The notes below the pieces were generated by a model, which saw only the letters and a list, made by a program, of their open reading frames with translations, was not told the DNA's origin and searched no databases. The translations under genes were made by a program, and so were the position numbers. This document shows positions 50,201-62,429 of a stretch of DNA of 64,000 nt, one piece after another. Position 1 is the stretch's first letter; each line of letters begins with the position of its first letter. The stretch is taken from NCBI RefSeq assembly GCF_017562075.2, contig NC_054084.1, positions 20,696,389 through 20,760,388 of the forward strand. The letters run 5' to 3'. Origin of the DNA: Anopheles merus (Eukaryota > Arthropoda > Insecta > Diptera > Culicidae).

Positions 50201-53200
50201 TACTCTTTCAAGGACCTTGCCTTAAAGCTCAGATTGCATTTAATTCATACTATCGTTTCTTCGATGTTCACAATCCTTTTTCCCTCTTGCTTTCTCGTCA
50301 TCATTCTTCCTCATCCTTATCCTTTACTTAGCAATTAAGAAACATTGTTAAGCCGTCCAGGTGGACATTTTTAGAAGTAAATAAATAAATAAAAATAAAT
50401 AAATTTAATTTCTAACACTACTTTTTATTAAAACAAAAACCAAGCCGATGACTTAATTAGCGAAAATTGGTGAAAGTAATTAAAATGTGAAAGCGCATAG
50501 GTCGCCCAAGTACACAACTTGTACCACACAACTTGCACCTAATTAACAGTTGCCACACAAACACACACACACAAAACTAGGACGAAGCAAAGGCGACGAG
50601 CGACACACCTCAGCACCGGCACAAAAGTGATTTGTACCGGAAAATATTTAAATTACATCTGTGCATGGTTGGTGCTCTTACTTTTGCTTTATTTTGTAGT
50701 AATTTCCTTCCCCCCCCCCCTCTCCCCCAAAAAAGGGGGAAACTGTTATCTCGAACGGTACACACTCACCGCGTTCGCCACAAATGAGCAAACCAGCGTC
50801 GCCCTATGAAGCGCGAATGACCATTTAAGGCGACTTGCCCCAGTTTTCCGGTCACCGAAAGGTTTCCGCTTAACCCTCTCCTTTTCTCTCTCTCTCTCTC
50901 TCGCTCTCTCTCTTGTCTGTGTGTGTGTTTGTGAGTCTGATTTAGTGAGCCCATTTTGCTGGGCACCCCCCACACCCGGCTGCTCAGTATGCGGTGAACC
51001 GCGCGGCGAACGTACGTGTGTGAGACACTGCAACAAAAGCAGCGAGTGCTTTGTTTTCCCTATGAATTGCAAACGGGTAATTTATGGGTATTTCGCACAC
51101 ACACACACATGTGCACAACACACCGGAACGCCATTTGAGGTGTGAACTGTGCACCGTGGCAGGGGTGAGAGTGGCCAGGGGAAATGGAATTGGTTTTCGG
51201 GAACAACAAAAGGGACAGCCACCCATTTATCTGCAGCGAAAACGGGCGACGCGCCGTAACGGTTGGAACGAACTGTCGCGGTTTTGGCGCGGGTTGTGGT
51301 GCGTCGGGTAGTGTGTGTGGATGGTAAGTCAAAACGCGCTTAACCGTGGCACATTTTAAATGTGTAGCTCACGTAATGGGAATTTTTTTCTTTTTTTTAC
51401 AGAGAGAAGAAATTATGCTTAAATACTTGGCTCCATATTCTTGTGTTCCGGTTGTCGGTCGGTGACACACTACACCGCATCGCATCCGATTGAAGGGCGG
51501 GGGAAGGGCGATAAAAGCCTGACAGGGCTGCAATGGGTGTATCTCCTATCTGACAGGGGAATCTTAATTGAAATGAACGTGAATGATAAATTCATGCCCC
51601 ACACTTTACTCTCGGCGTTTAAATTGCTAACAGTTTGATTTTACGCCCGGCTATAAATTTACATTGTGTTTCATGTGTTGGAAAGATTGCTTCAAAATGG
51701 GGGTTATCATAAATTGGGTTTTTTTTCTTTGTTGTAACATTTATGGCAGTGCTTTGTGGGATGACTTTCATCATTTGAGGATGGTTTTGTGGTACCGATA
51801 GAAAGTGTGTGTGTGTGAGAAAGAATGGGAGTTTTTTTTGTTGTTGTGCCAGTTTTGTTGTGCAGAAGAGATTTGTTTTTAATCGTTTTTATATGTGTGC
51901 ATAGCATTGTTATGTGGCCTGAAATAAGTTGTTGGAGTTTTTCATAGAACAACATTTCCGAACAAAAGTATTTTTTTCCCGACAGCCTGCTATGCAAAGC
52001 ACCTAAAGGTATGCAATTATGATATTTAAAATTTCGAATTTTGACTAAAAATCATGAAAATATCATTTACAAATTTAAACGTCATTGTTTTACCATAATA
52101 TTTTATACCAATTTAGTAAACAAAATTCTTTAAAAATCAATAACTTTAATACAAAGAGATGGTAGTATAATTTGCAAATTGTTGCTCAATAAAGGAGCAG
52201 CCAAAGTATTTCATATGTTTGAGATGGATGAAGTCACAACTTTCTTGTTATATGTGCCTAGCATACATCATTATTGTTTCACAAATAGTGTGTATATTTT
52301 ATTTTAGGGATAAAAATGAAAATTGATAGCAAAACATACGAATTTTTAAACCTATTCAAAAATCCAACTGTTGCACACTTACAAAAACTCTAAATTCTAT
52401 TATTGCACACTCAATATTCAATTAGTGCACACTTTTCAATACACTGAAACCAACGAAAATAAGCCCTGAAATGGAAGTTTTTCCAATAGGTCGAAACATT
52501 ATTTGTGTTCCAATTATTAAACAGTGGATTGAAATAAGTACTTTTTTTGCAAAAAGTTGAAAACTTTGCTACCGAATGGTGAGGTTTGTTTGATATTTGT
52601 TTGATTACAATCAAACTATAAAGTATAAGTTGTTCACAGGGTGAAACAACCCCTATTTTGTAAGGCACAATTCTTAGCGTAGAAAGAATATGTATGTATC
52701 GCTAACGGAGCACGTAGGCTCCTGAGAAGAAGACCCCAGAAATTACCAATAAATTTCAGTGTAATTAATTTAAATTTTACTCCATGTGTGTGGTTCGCAG
52801 TGCTCTTATGGGAAATTCGATTCTCAATAAGAATGGCAAGACTTCTTAGGCAAATTCCGTAGTTAGCATGGCGGAAGTTTGCATCGGGGTGCCAGCCTTT
52901 TTTTGTGGGCTTTTGCTCGGGAGTACTGCTCCCTCACTTAATACAGTCCACGAGACGGAGTAGGCCGTAGAAGCCTACAAGTGCTTTTTTCAAAAAATTA
53001 AATGTGTCAAAAATTTCCAATATTTATGAAAAAATATTAGCTTTTATGTCTGTTTATTAAATATTTGGATAACCAACAATTTACATCCAGTAAGCAATAA
53101 TTTGTTGGTGTGCAACAATTGTCATCATGCTCAAAAAATCATGGTTTACCGCTTTTTTATTTGGTTTAATAGGTGACTTATAGCTCAACTGAAAACTGTA

Positions 53201-54765
53201 GAGATGATAGCAACCTCGCTAGTTTAAAGGGCTTGTAGCAGGCTTTGGTTAAGTTAGAGAATAAAGTAGTCGGTATATATCACTCGTACAAACGAGAAGT
53301 TTCCAGCAAAAAAAAAAAAACATTTTTTACATGGAAAACCAACCTTAGAACAAGAGCAGTACAACATGGTGTATTATGGAAAATACATGGAAAATGGAAA
53401 TAAAACAATAAATAAAACAATACTTCTCTCTTGACAAACGGGTCAAACAAAATGCCTTCAACTATGCGATGCTTTTTAGTTTGAATTTTTAGCCTTTTCA
53501 TCGTACTTAACCACAAGCAAAAAGTCGATGTGAATAAAATTTTCTGTAGTATGATATTATTTATTTCAAAACCAACATAAAAAAGTTGTGTATTGTAGGC
53601 AGAGTTTCGTTACAAATCATAACCTTAACTAGTTGCAAAAAATCTAATTGGCATCGAATTCCATTGAATCCAAACGAACCTAAATGTATTCCGTTATTTT
53701 GTTGCTATCGTTTATTTGACCTCACTTTTGCCAAACTGTATTGCAAGGAAATATGTCCACAGTGACGTAGGTTACTCCTTAGCTGATTGCTTGGGTTGAT
53801 GAAGATGGACACTTTTAGCGGTAATAGTGAATAGTTCTGAGCATAGATATCCCTTGTGGGTTTCATCTGAAAGGCAAAGAGCATTTCTATTGTCACAAAA
53901 ATCCAGTTTTTCTTAGCTCAATTTCAACCGTTAGTCAATCGAATGGTTTGTGCTGAAATTTTCGATAAATTTGATTATTCAGTTCAGGTATTTTTTAGCT
54001 TAAACGATTGATCTTAGATAAAGTTCAAAAAAAAATATAGCAAAAGTTAAGCATACACATATTCACACTTTCATCATAAATTTTTCCTTTCGTTTCATTG
54101 ATAATTTTGTGAAGATTTTTGATACTTAAAGCATGCTATAATCTATAACAGAGAAAAAAAAATGCAAATTTGGACCAAATTCTTGTAAAACCATGACACT
54201 TTCACGCATACGACACCGTGCATAATTAATGACGCAATTATTTCCTCAGCAAAGCTGAACACATTGCCATTCATTTTCACAGTAATTGACTTATTTGCAA
54301 GCAGATTGTAGCGCAGACGACGACGACAGCGACGACGTTAATTCAAATCAGGGCTCGGTGCATCCTACACAAACCATGCAAACAAGAAACCGGTGAGAAT
54401 GGTGAAAATCTTGGCCCCGAGATTCCCTGCCCAGCTGCAACAACGGTTCACCATCCTCGCTCTTCCACGCTCGGGCACGGATCCTCCGCGGTCGGCTGAC
54501 GCTAATGCAGTATTTATTCAAATCACCATCACTTCAGCGCCTTAAACCACTTTGCCACGGCGACCAGGCAACGCCCGGACCCCTTCCCATTTGCGGTGTG
54601 CAACTTTCTGTGCGCAAGCTTTGCGCGTGTCAAGACCCAGCGGGATGCACCCCCGCGCACGGATGCACACTGCGCCATGCTTACCGCGCGCCCAGAGTTT
54701 TGTAGCCTCCGGACGATGGCCAAAGTTGACAAAGTTCCACTTCCTGGAAGCGATTATCGCTCTGG
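47284..54765. other. Long intergenic stretch, no gene recognised
   Basis: AT-rich for the most part. It contains short simple repeats (CAT/CAG near 48768-48805, CT near 50884-50912, poly-C near 50710-50722). No protein family, tRNA or paired element ends were found. The block at about 52780-52985 has short hairpins and may be an old element, but its ends were not found. Confidence 0.4.
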
Positions 54766-54843
54766 TAATAATAATAATAATCATCATCGTCGTCGTCGTC
54801 ATCATCATCCTGGCCGGTGTCCTCGTCGTCGTCGTCGTCGTCT
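54766..54843. repeat. AAT/ATC/GTC trinucleotide array
   Basis: Consecutive AAT, ATC and GTC runs separated by a short GC-rich piece. Open frames here give Ile/Val- or His/Arg-rich repeats and are artefacts. Confidence 0.85.
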
Positions 54844-56195
54844 CGGTGGAAATCCATTTCCTTCTTTTTCTAGCGAACCACTTTGCCGCAGGACTTTCTG
54901 TGCGCACAAGGGAGCGCACCGCCACCACGCTTGCTTGCCAAAGTGGAAACCCATTACAGTGCGGACGATGAAAGCCCACGCTCCCAAAAGGCACCCCGCA
55001 GTGTGTGTGTGTGTGTGTGCAGGGACAGGCGGCAATTTCGAATGAGAAATGATGCGGAGATGATGCTGGACAAAGAGGAAATGGACACGCGTTGGGATGG
55101 AAAAATAAAGCCAAAGTAGCACCATCGAAAGAATGCGTTGTGAGCGGTGAAAGAAACAAAAAAGTAATCGCCTATTCGCTCGGGAAACTCGGGCTGATGG
55201 CTTAATTTTCTTCTCTCCGTTCGGAGCGGCGCTGTGCGGGTAGAGCGTACGGAGTTTGCTAAATAGCTGCATGAGAAATCACGGAACATCGGAGGTGTTA
55301 GGTGGGCCGGGTTTGCGAGTGGCTCACCTTGTAGCTGTAGACAAGGACAGGGACAGTGGAGATGAATAGCTTTTAATTTGCGCTTTATCTACGGGCATAG
55401 ATCTTATTGGAAGTTTAATCTGATTGAAATAGATCGGAAGTGGCATCACAATCGCCGTGTTTCAGGTGAGGAAAGGAAATGGTTAAGTCAAGAATGTATA
55501 AAAAAAATGACTTAAATTTTTGAGATAATTAAATGAAACAAACTTTAGAAAATGTTTTCCAAACCCTGTTTTATCCAAACCATTTATCTCATTTTTAGTA
55601 ACATGTCGAGCTTATTCCCGGTTTGATGAGATGTGTCTAGAATGTTGTAAATTGCTTGGAGGTGCAGCGTACCTATGGCTCGTTGGTAGAACATTTGTAG
55701 CTTACATCGTTTGTAACTCGTTGGTAGAACATGCAAAGTATGTTGCATTCCTAATTGAGTATGAAGTACAGGATCAGCTTCATCAGAAATGCAGCTTGTG
55801 CATTATATGCGCCGGTTGAATGAACCTATCTCCAAGGGAATTAATTCCTAGTAAATTACATCGCGTGACTAGTTAACGGTAATCGAATCTAGCTGATCGG
55901 ATTTGGATGTAATGAATTCGCGTAATTCTACCTTGTTCTGGTATGGAGCGTACTGGTGAACAGTGTAACACATTAAGGCTGGATTTAAGCTTAAGGCCAT
56001 AGTTTGAAAGTAATCTTGTAGCAATAAAACATAACATAAATTCTCAATCTGATTTCTGACATTTATGCTTTCTTGATGTTCATTGCTGATACTCAATGAA
56101 AGTGAGCCATGACAGGCGGAACGCGACATGCAAATGCTCGAGTCCAACGCGATATTCTGACTGACAAGCTGAGCTTAACGTCGTCGCAAGCATCA
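54844..56195. other. Intergenic, no gene recognised
   Basis: A GT-array lies near 55000-55020. A 16-bp direct repeat, CTCGTTGGTAGAACAT, occurs at about 55679 and 55718. Nothing else is recognisable. Confidence 0.4.
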
Positions 56196-56771
56196 TCATG
56201 ACTTTTTCTGTGAACAGTGCTGCCAAATGTCACTGTTTCAGTTACCAACACTCATGACTGACACGAAGCTCAAATCAGATCACGTACACAGCTGAGACGA
56301 TTAGAGGTGAGACTCAAACAGTTGGTGCGACCATCACATGCTTGGTAACATTTTTTGTAGCACCAAACTCTTGGTTTCTCACTTGGTCACGATATTTTCT
56401 CTCTATGATAATCACGCCATTCTTTGGATGCACTTGGCGTGTGGCAACAAAATAACCGTGCTTTCTTGCTCTGTCTGCTTTGATGGTCTGTCAGGTCGAA
56501 CAGAGCAAGAAAACATGCTCATTTTGTTGCTTGGGACCACTCGCACGCACCGCATATCTCCCATGACTATCGGGAAGATCACCGACTGATCAAGCGTTGA
56601 TTGGCAAAAATGTCACCAAGTGTATGATGATCACACCACAGGTTTGAGTCTCACCTCTGATCATGACAGTAGAGCTCGTGACGCTGGCATGATTTGGTTT
56701 CAGTCGGAATTTGTTATGATTGTGTCAGTGGCATTTCGCACAACTGATCACAGTAACAAACAAAGTCATGA
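56196..56771. mobile_element. Long imperfect palindrome (foldback element), about 576 bp
   Basis: Four pairs of arms share one centre near 56484. TCATGACTTT (56196-56205) pairs with AAAGTCATGA (56762-56771). AGAGGTGAGACTCAAAC (56303-56319) pairs perfectly with 56642-56658. GCAACAAAATAACC-GTGCTT (from 56444) pairs with the stretch ending at 56530. TTTCTTGCTCTG pairs with CAGAGCAAGAAA near the loop. Between these, the arms stay alignable with mismatches. No transposase is present. Confidence 0.75.
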
Positions 56772-59700
56772 CATAGTGACTGTCCAAGCGTTGGTTGCTA
56801 ATATGTTACCAAAATCTTGTTTTTGTCATGTTTTTTTCATCTTAATTTAAGCCATACGGCCCGATGAAGATTAAATAAATAATAATAATAATAATAATAA
56901 TAATATTTGGTATTGGACACAACTACTATTTGAGCATCAGCTCTGATTATTACATTTGAGTACGTGACGTTGACATGGATTTTGTTACATTAGGATTTTT
57001 TTGTGACATTGACAGTTAAATGTTGCAGCACTGGCTATCATCAAGATCGTCCATGCACAGAAAATAAAATAACATACAAAATGAAAAAAGTGTATCTAAG
57101 TACTAGCTTTTTAAATCAAACTACTCTATGCCGGTCTTTTGCAAAAGTTGTCGCATGGTCGCCATTAGTTCATAGTACGATAGGATTTCTGATTTTAATA
57201 TCGGAAAAACAAATTGGTTCATGTTTTTTTGATCAATGTTTTATATTTCAGTCCAATATATGTACAATAACTAATTTGTATTCTTGGTATTTAAAACTCC
57301 AAACATACATACAACTCATTAAAAAAACTGTTAATTCATTATAAAACAAAACAAATAAAAACACTTAATAACGATCATGGGCCACTCTAAGCGAATGTGT
57401 TCAAATATCATAAAACCATTTCTTTCATCGGCCACTATTTTGACTTTCCCAAAATGTTGCACACTCATCAACGTTCGTTTCGCTTCTCCAGCCTGCCTGC
57501 GCTGATCGTCACACTGATAGTTTCCCTCCACTTAACCCCTTAAAAATACAAAAAAAAACAACATGCCAAAAACCAAACCTGAACGCTTAAACGATTAAAA
57601 TCCATTCAACAAAGTAGCTACATTAGCATTTCAGCGCGCTTGCCACCCCTGCCCTGATAATGGTGTCCGCTTGCTAATATCTTTGATAAACTTGCAAGCA
57701 AGCGCACCCATTTACGTCCAACCTGCAAACCGGACCGGCCTGCCTAACCGGCCCTGACCGGAACCGAAGCTAACGACGGAAAACGATGGTACACCATCAT
57801 CGTCGGGCCCTTGTTTTCGGGGATTAAAACACCACCACCACCACCTGAAAAATGAGCCACCGAGCAGGAGTGGGGGTGAGTGCGAGAGAACCATTTGGCA
57901 CTTCATTTGCCAAACCTCTCGAACACTCCGCTTTCCGCAGGGAAGGATGCCTGCAAAGGGGGGAAAAAAAGATCGTTGCGTCTGCACCGGAAATTACGTC
58001 TCCGGAAGGCCCGGAAGGGGCTTACACTCCTTATATGGCAACGATCTGGAGGCTGAAAGGCTGAACAGCCCATAACGCACACACTCAGCAACCTGCCACC
58101 CTTACCAACGATGGAAGGAAAAGCGTTACCGATTTGGCGTGCGCCTGACCGGTTCCGGGCCGGAGAATGGAGATAAAAATTTAATCCGAGCAAAACCAGT
58201 GTGTGCGGTTTTTCGGGGCGGCGGGTAGCCCGCTACCCGCCAACGAGCCACCCGATTTGCGGTCAGTTTTAAGTGAAAGAAAGTGAGCATTAAAATTTCG
58301 TTGGCTTTTTTTTTCGTAAATTTAATTACCATTACGGGAATGGGAAGGGTTGGCGCTGCTGCAGAAGAATGTACCGAACTTTTGCCAACACAGCCATCGG
58401 GTCAAAGCCATTTTCAAAGAAGACACTAAAACGCGGGACGGGAAATGAGCTGAAAATGGCGAACGAAAACGAAGGTCCAACAAGCTTAAGAACAAGCGAG
58501 AGGGCACCAGATAAAAACAACCAAAGCCTATAAAGTACCATGCGAGGTGAACGACACGAAAGCCCCACGAAACTTTGCAGCCAATGCGTTGGCGACGGTC
58601 TTGACATCGGTACGCGGTAAGAATTCACCCCGTTTTGCCGCCCCCCCCCCCCCCCACCAAAAGGGGTGGTCGTTTTGCCGTGCATTTGCAAGAATTTTTT
58701 TCCCTCGTTCGCGTCAGTTTCTTGGCAACTCTGTTCAAAACCAAAAAAGAGAAAAGAAAATCTCCCCAAAAAGATTGTCATGTCGCGATTTGATATGGTA
58801 AAGCACAAAAGAGGCGGAAAAAGTTCTTTTGCTTGGAATTTAATTAAAAACTTTGTTTATTTTGAAACTGTCGGCAAGATCGTTTGGTCGAACGGGGATT
58901 GTTTGATAGTATGCTGCTGCTGCTGCTGCTCCTGATACTCGAGCAGTGTTTTCTCCCTTTCTTCCCTGTTTTCATGCTCATGTCGTTCGCGTTGTTTGCC
59001 TTGTTCGCGCGTGTGTATTCATGTGAACATGATGATATTTGGTAGCGGCAAATAATTATGTGCTTGTGCCATTTTCTTCCCATTTAATTGCTGGAGCTAA
59101 GGTTGGGAGCCTGTTCTACAAGAAATGCGTCGCTGCTGCGTTCGCAAGTATGCAATTCCATCGCCCTCAAGATGCATGCCAAGCGATGCTGGGTGAACGT
59201 AGACAGGGGTAGAGAGGAACAAAAAAACACCCATCTACACATACACTCCAAAGACTGTTTTGAGCGAAAAAGGGGGAAGTTAAGTGAGATGGTCCTATAC
59301 GTAAATGGGGGTGAGATTGTTTGTTCATTTGGAAGCACGGAAAGCATCCAAATGAAACACAAATGAGTTGGCACATAGTTGAATCGTTAGTTTTTAATGC
59401 TGCTGCTGCTGCTGCTGCTGGTGCTTCTGCTTCTCATTCCTTTCATCACTCATTCCAGCTTCTCGCAAGCGATTGCCACTAAATGGGGGTTTGTGTTTGG
59501 GTGAGCAAAAGGACGTTTTTGTCGTGTCGTTTTTTGTTAATTTACTTGAACGTTTGAAGTTTGTTTGTGCCAATTATGGAAGGCAGCGAAAGTTTTGAAG
59601 CGATGTTTACTTATTGCTCTTTAGACTTTTGTGCACTAATGGTTGGTTAACAAAAAACGTTAATTGAACTCTAATTTTAAAGTGCATTTTTGTTGCTTGA

Positions 59701-59984
59701 AATTTAAAAAAAAACAGGGATAGCAGATATGTCACTAATTTACATAGTTAATAATGTTTGCAATGCAATCTCAGCTTTAAGCTCAGGGCTACTAATAGTA
59801 GTTGTGAAAAATAACAAGAAATCTTGCTAAAAAGTTCCACAAACATCCCTCACTGCAATGATCTTTTTAATTTTCAACGTAGATGTAGTCACGTTTTTAT
59901 GTTAGGCATCAAGCTATTCAATGCATAGCGGTGTATACAAAAGTACGAATAGGTCAACTCACTTTTGAGGTTATCTAATACGTC
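56772..59984. other. Intergenic, no gene recognised
   Basis: Has an (AAT)n run near 56878-56903, a poly-C tract near 58641-58656 and CTG runs near 58911-58930 and 59399-59420. A block at about 56937-56995 resembles the outer arm of the palindrome just upstream. No coding sequence is convincing. Confidence 0.4.
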
Positions 59985-60250
59985 ACGTATCATAGGTCAA
60001 AGGTCAAAGGATAAAGCTGAGTTGGGAGCAAGGATGCTGTCTTCCAACTGGTATCTGGTTCCTGAGGTTCCTGAGCCTGAAGAAGCACCTCCTCTCAAAG
60101 ACCATATCGCGACGGATGATAGCTGGGACCAGTACAAATCTGAGGAATCCTATTTTAGTCGCATTGGAGAGGAAAATGCTTACACATTTGTACCTTTTAT
60201 ATGAGAATCCGTTACAACGACAAGCTATATGAAGTGAATGGTGATCACGC
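59985..60250 (+). pseudogene. Reverse-transcriptase remnant of a non-LTR retrotransposon
   Basis: The DNA around 59990-60050 aligns by eye with 61957-62020, the same part of the better-preserved fragment downstream: GGTCAAAGGTCA, then AGCAAGGATGCTG and CAAC/CAATCGG. A later piece reads like the RYNDELYE block found in such elements. It is heavily decayed, with stops and indels. Confidence 0.5.
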
Positions 60251-60630
60251 TGGCGTGCAACCATGCTACAGGTATTTAGCCCATAAAGTCCTTTTCAACC
60301 ATTCACAAGGACTGGTTGTAGAAAAAAAACTATAACAGATAATTGCTTTCCATAAACATCCTGTGAAAGGTTATTATTTGAGCATTCTTGCAAAACTAAA
60401 TCTACGACCATGCGAGTTGCCTTTCGTCAGTTATACGGAATTTTCACCGTAGTGGACGAAGCCATGCGTGTAGGCTTCTACTTTCGATTATTAATAATTC
60501 CTCCTCAGTTTTCGTGACCTTTTTTTGGAATCGAGCCTTTGTATGATGTTGGTCTAGAAAATTTCGATGGGACGCAACCGGTTAGCGTACTAGAGAGTCA
60601 TATCGAAATTCTGTCGAAATTCGTCTAACA

Positions 60631-60837
60631 CAGCGATCGACAAAGTGCGGCTCGCGAGCCGCATGCAGCTCTTTGTTATCGAGATGGCGGCACTGAACAT
60701 TTCATATATTTCATAGATCATCCACACATTTTTGCTCTTGGTTTGACTCATTTCCCTTTGGTTTGCTCTTCGCGTAAAACGCTACTAACATTATTGTAGA
60801 ATTTGGTTCTTTCGTTTGCAAAGTTTGCCGACCGCTG
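60631..60837. mobile_element. hAT-like MITE with exact 8-bp duplication (207 bp)
   Basis: Starts CAGCGATCGACAAAGTGCGG; the right end reads GTTTGCCGACCGCTG, giving imperfect terminal inverted repeats of the CAGNGGTCGGCAAA type. The 8-bp sequence GTCTAACA occurs at 60623-60630 and at 60838-60845. An 8-bp duplication and these ends fit the hAT superfamily. There is no coding capacity. Confidence 0.85.
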
Positions 60838-60935
60838 GTCTAACATGATCGCATTCAGGAGTTTAGGCGTCATTGCTTGCCAGTGGGCGCTAGTTTTGCT
60901 TCCTGACATGTTTGTTCACGTTTTCTAGGTACTCT

Positions 60936-61300
60936 TTATCTCTCTTGCCGTCGTGACATGGCCCGGTCAACAGTTATTCTACAGGATGCTCGGTCCCTGG
61001 TTGCAGTCTCCCATCCATGTGGACATCCGATCTCCGATAGATTTCGCTGTGCTCCCCTGCACCTTATGTCGGACTGGGAGTCGCTGTCGAACACCTTCTT
61101 GGTGTGGCATGAGTCCGGCATCCTCATAACATGCCTCAGCCATCGTATCCTGCCAGCCTTCGCCACCGTCAGGAGGCTCGGTTCCCTGTGCAGCTCAGCA
61201 AGCTCGTGGTTCATTCTACTCCTCCACGCTCCATGCCCGAACAAACGGCCAAAGATGAAGGATACGTCGCTCAATCACGCCCTGAGCATTTATATATCCT
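60936..61300 (-). pseudogene. 3' fragment of a non-LTR retrotransposon ORF2, minus strand
   Basis: The minus-strand reading contains a basic tail typical of these polymerases (RIRWLRHVMRMPD, then KKVFDSD and ENS-like spacing), followed by GCPHGWETATRDRASCR. This is the C-terminal region after the reverse-transcriptase core. The catalytic part is missing, so it is a dead 5'-truncated copy. Confidence 0.6.
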
Positions 61301-61674
61301 AGGTGATATATCACTGTTTAGTTGGCTGTATCAACCTCCCGGCCAAGCAAACGCAGCGAACGCACTTTTCCCTCGATCTTCATTTACAGCATCATTTGGG
61401 ACTTCTTGTCGCTCAAGGTCGTCGGCCATTCCGAACTCGGGTTTCTTTCGATGCTCTGATTGTTATCGAATAGTTCCAAGGTGTTGTAGATGCACAAACT
61501 ACGGCACGATTCCGACATGACATGACATCTTTCTAAGATCGCGAACGCTGTTGAACGAAATTGCTTTACTTTTTTGATCATCACGGTTAGATTTCAATTG
61601 ATACAGGTATTAAGTTTTGTCTGCTGAATCATGCGATACTATTATTGAAAGTGCAATCATCGTTTTGTTAGTGG

Positions 61675-62425
61675 AGATCAATTTTGCGTGAAAGAGGGCT
61701 ATCCGTGACTTGAGGGTGGAGACTAAAGGAACCATCTTCTATAAATCAACCCAAATCCTGGCATACGCTGATGATATAGACATCATTGGTCTGCGGCACT
61801 CCTATGTAGCAGAAGCCTAACAAAGGAATCGAGCAGACGGCAGAGAGCCTCGGATTGCATATAAACGAAGCAAATACCAAACTGATGTTGGTAACGTAAG
61901 TGTGACGTACAGATAGGTGAACACACTTTTGAAGTCGGTTCAGAATTCAGCTATCTCGGGTCAAAGGTCAGCAACGACAATATCATGGTAGCTAAGTTGC
62001 GCGCAAGGATGCTGGCTGCCAATCGGTCTTTATACAGCCCTAGAAATCAGTTTACCTCAAAGAACCTGTCGCGAAGGACGAACCTATATAGTTCCGGTGC
62101 TAACATACTCCCCCGAGGCCTGGCCTCTGTCCAAATCTGACAAAACCCTCTTAGCCGCGTTCGAGAGGAAGATGCTCAGAAGGATACTTGGTCCCGTATG
62201 TGTGGAAGGACAATGGAGGAGCCGCCATAAAGACGAGCTATACGAGATGTACGGCAATCTCACGGTCATGCAGCGGATCAAGCTCGCCAGGCTCCGGTGG
62301 GCTGGCCAGGAAACGGACGATCCAGCCCGTAAAGTATTTTTAGGTCGATTACAAGGACAGAGGAGGAGTGGTAGGTCCAAATTGGGTGGCAGGATGGCGT
62401 GGAGGCGTCCACTATTAAGGTCGGT
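61675..62425 (+). pseudogene. Reverse-transcriptase fragment of a non-LTR retrotransposon
   Basis: Contains the polymerase active-site motif AYADDIDIIG (about 61759-61790), then after a frameshift GLHINEANTKLM, a SYLGSKVSNDN block, and an open stretch from 62097 with LLAAFERKMLRRILGP and KLARLRWAG, typical of the region after the catalytic core. At least two frame changes break it, so it is inactive. The clade was not assigned. Confidence 0.8.
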
Positions 62426-62429
62426 ATAA

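Noticed and set aside
54542..55289. Several overlapping long open frames on both strands
   Set aside because: They arise from GC-rich, trinucleotide-repeat DNA and are open in many frames at once.
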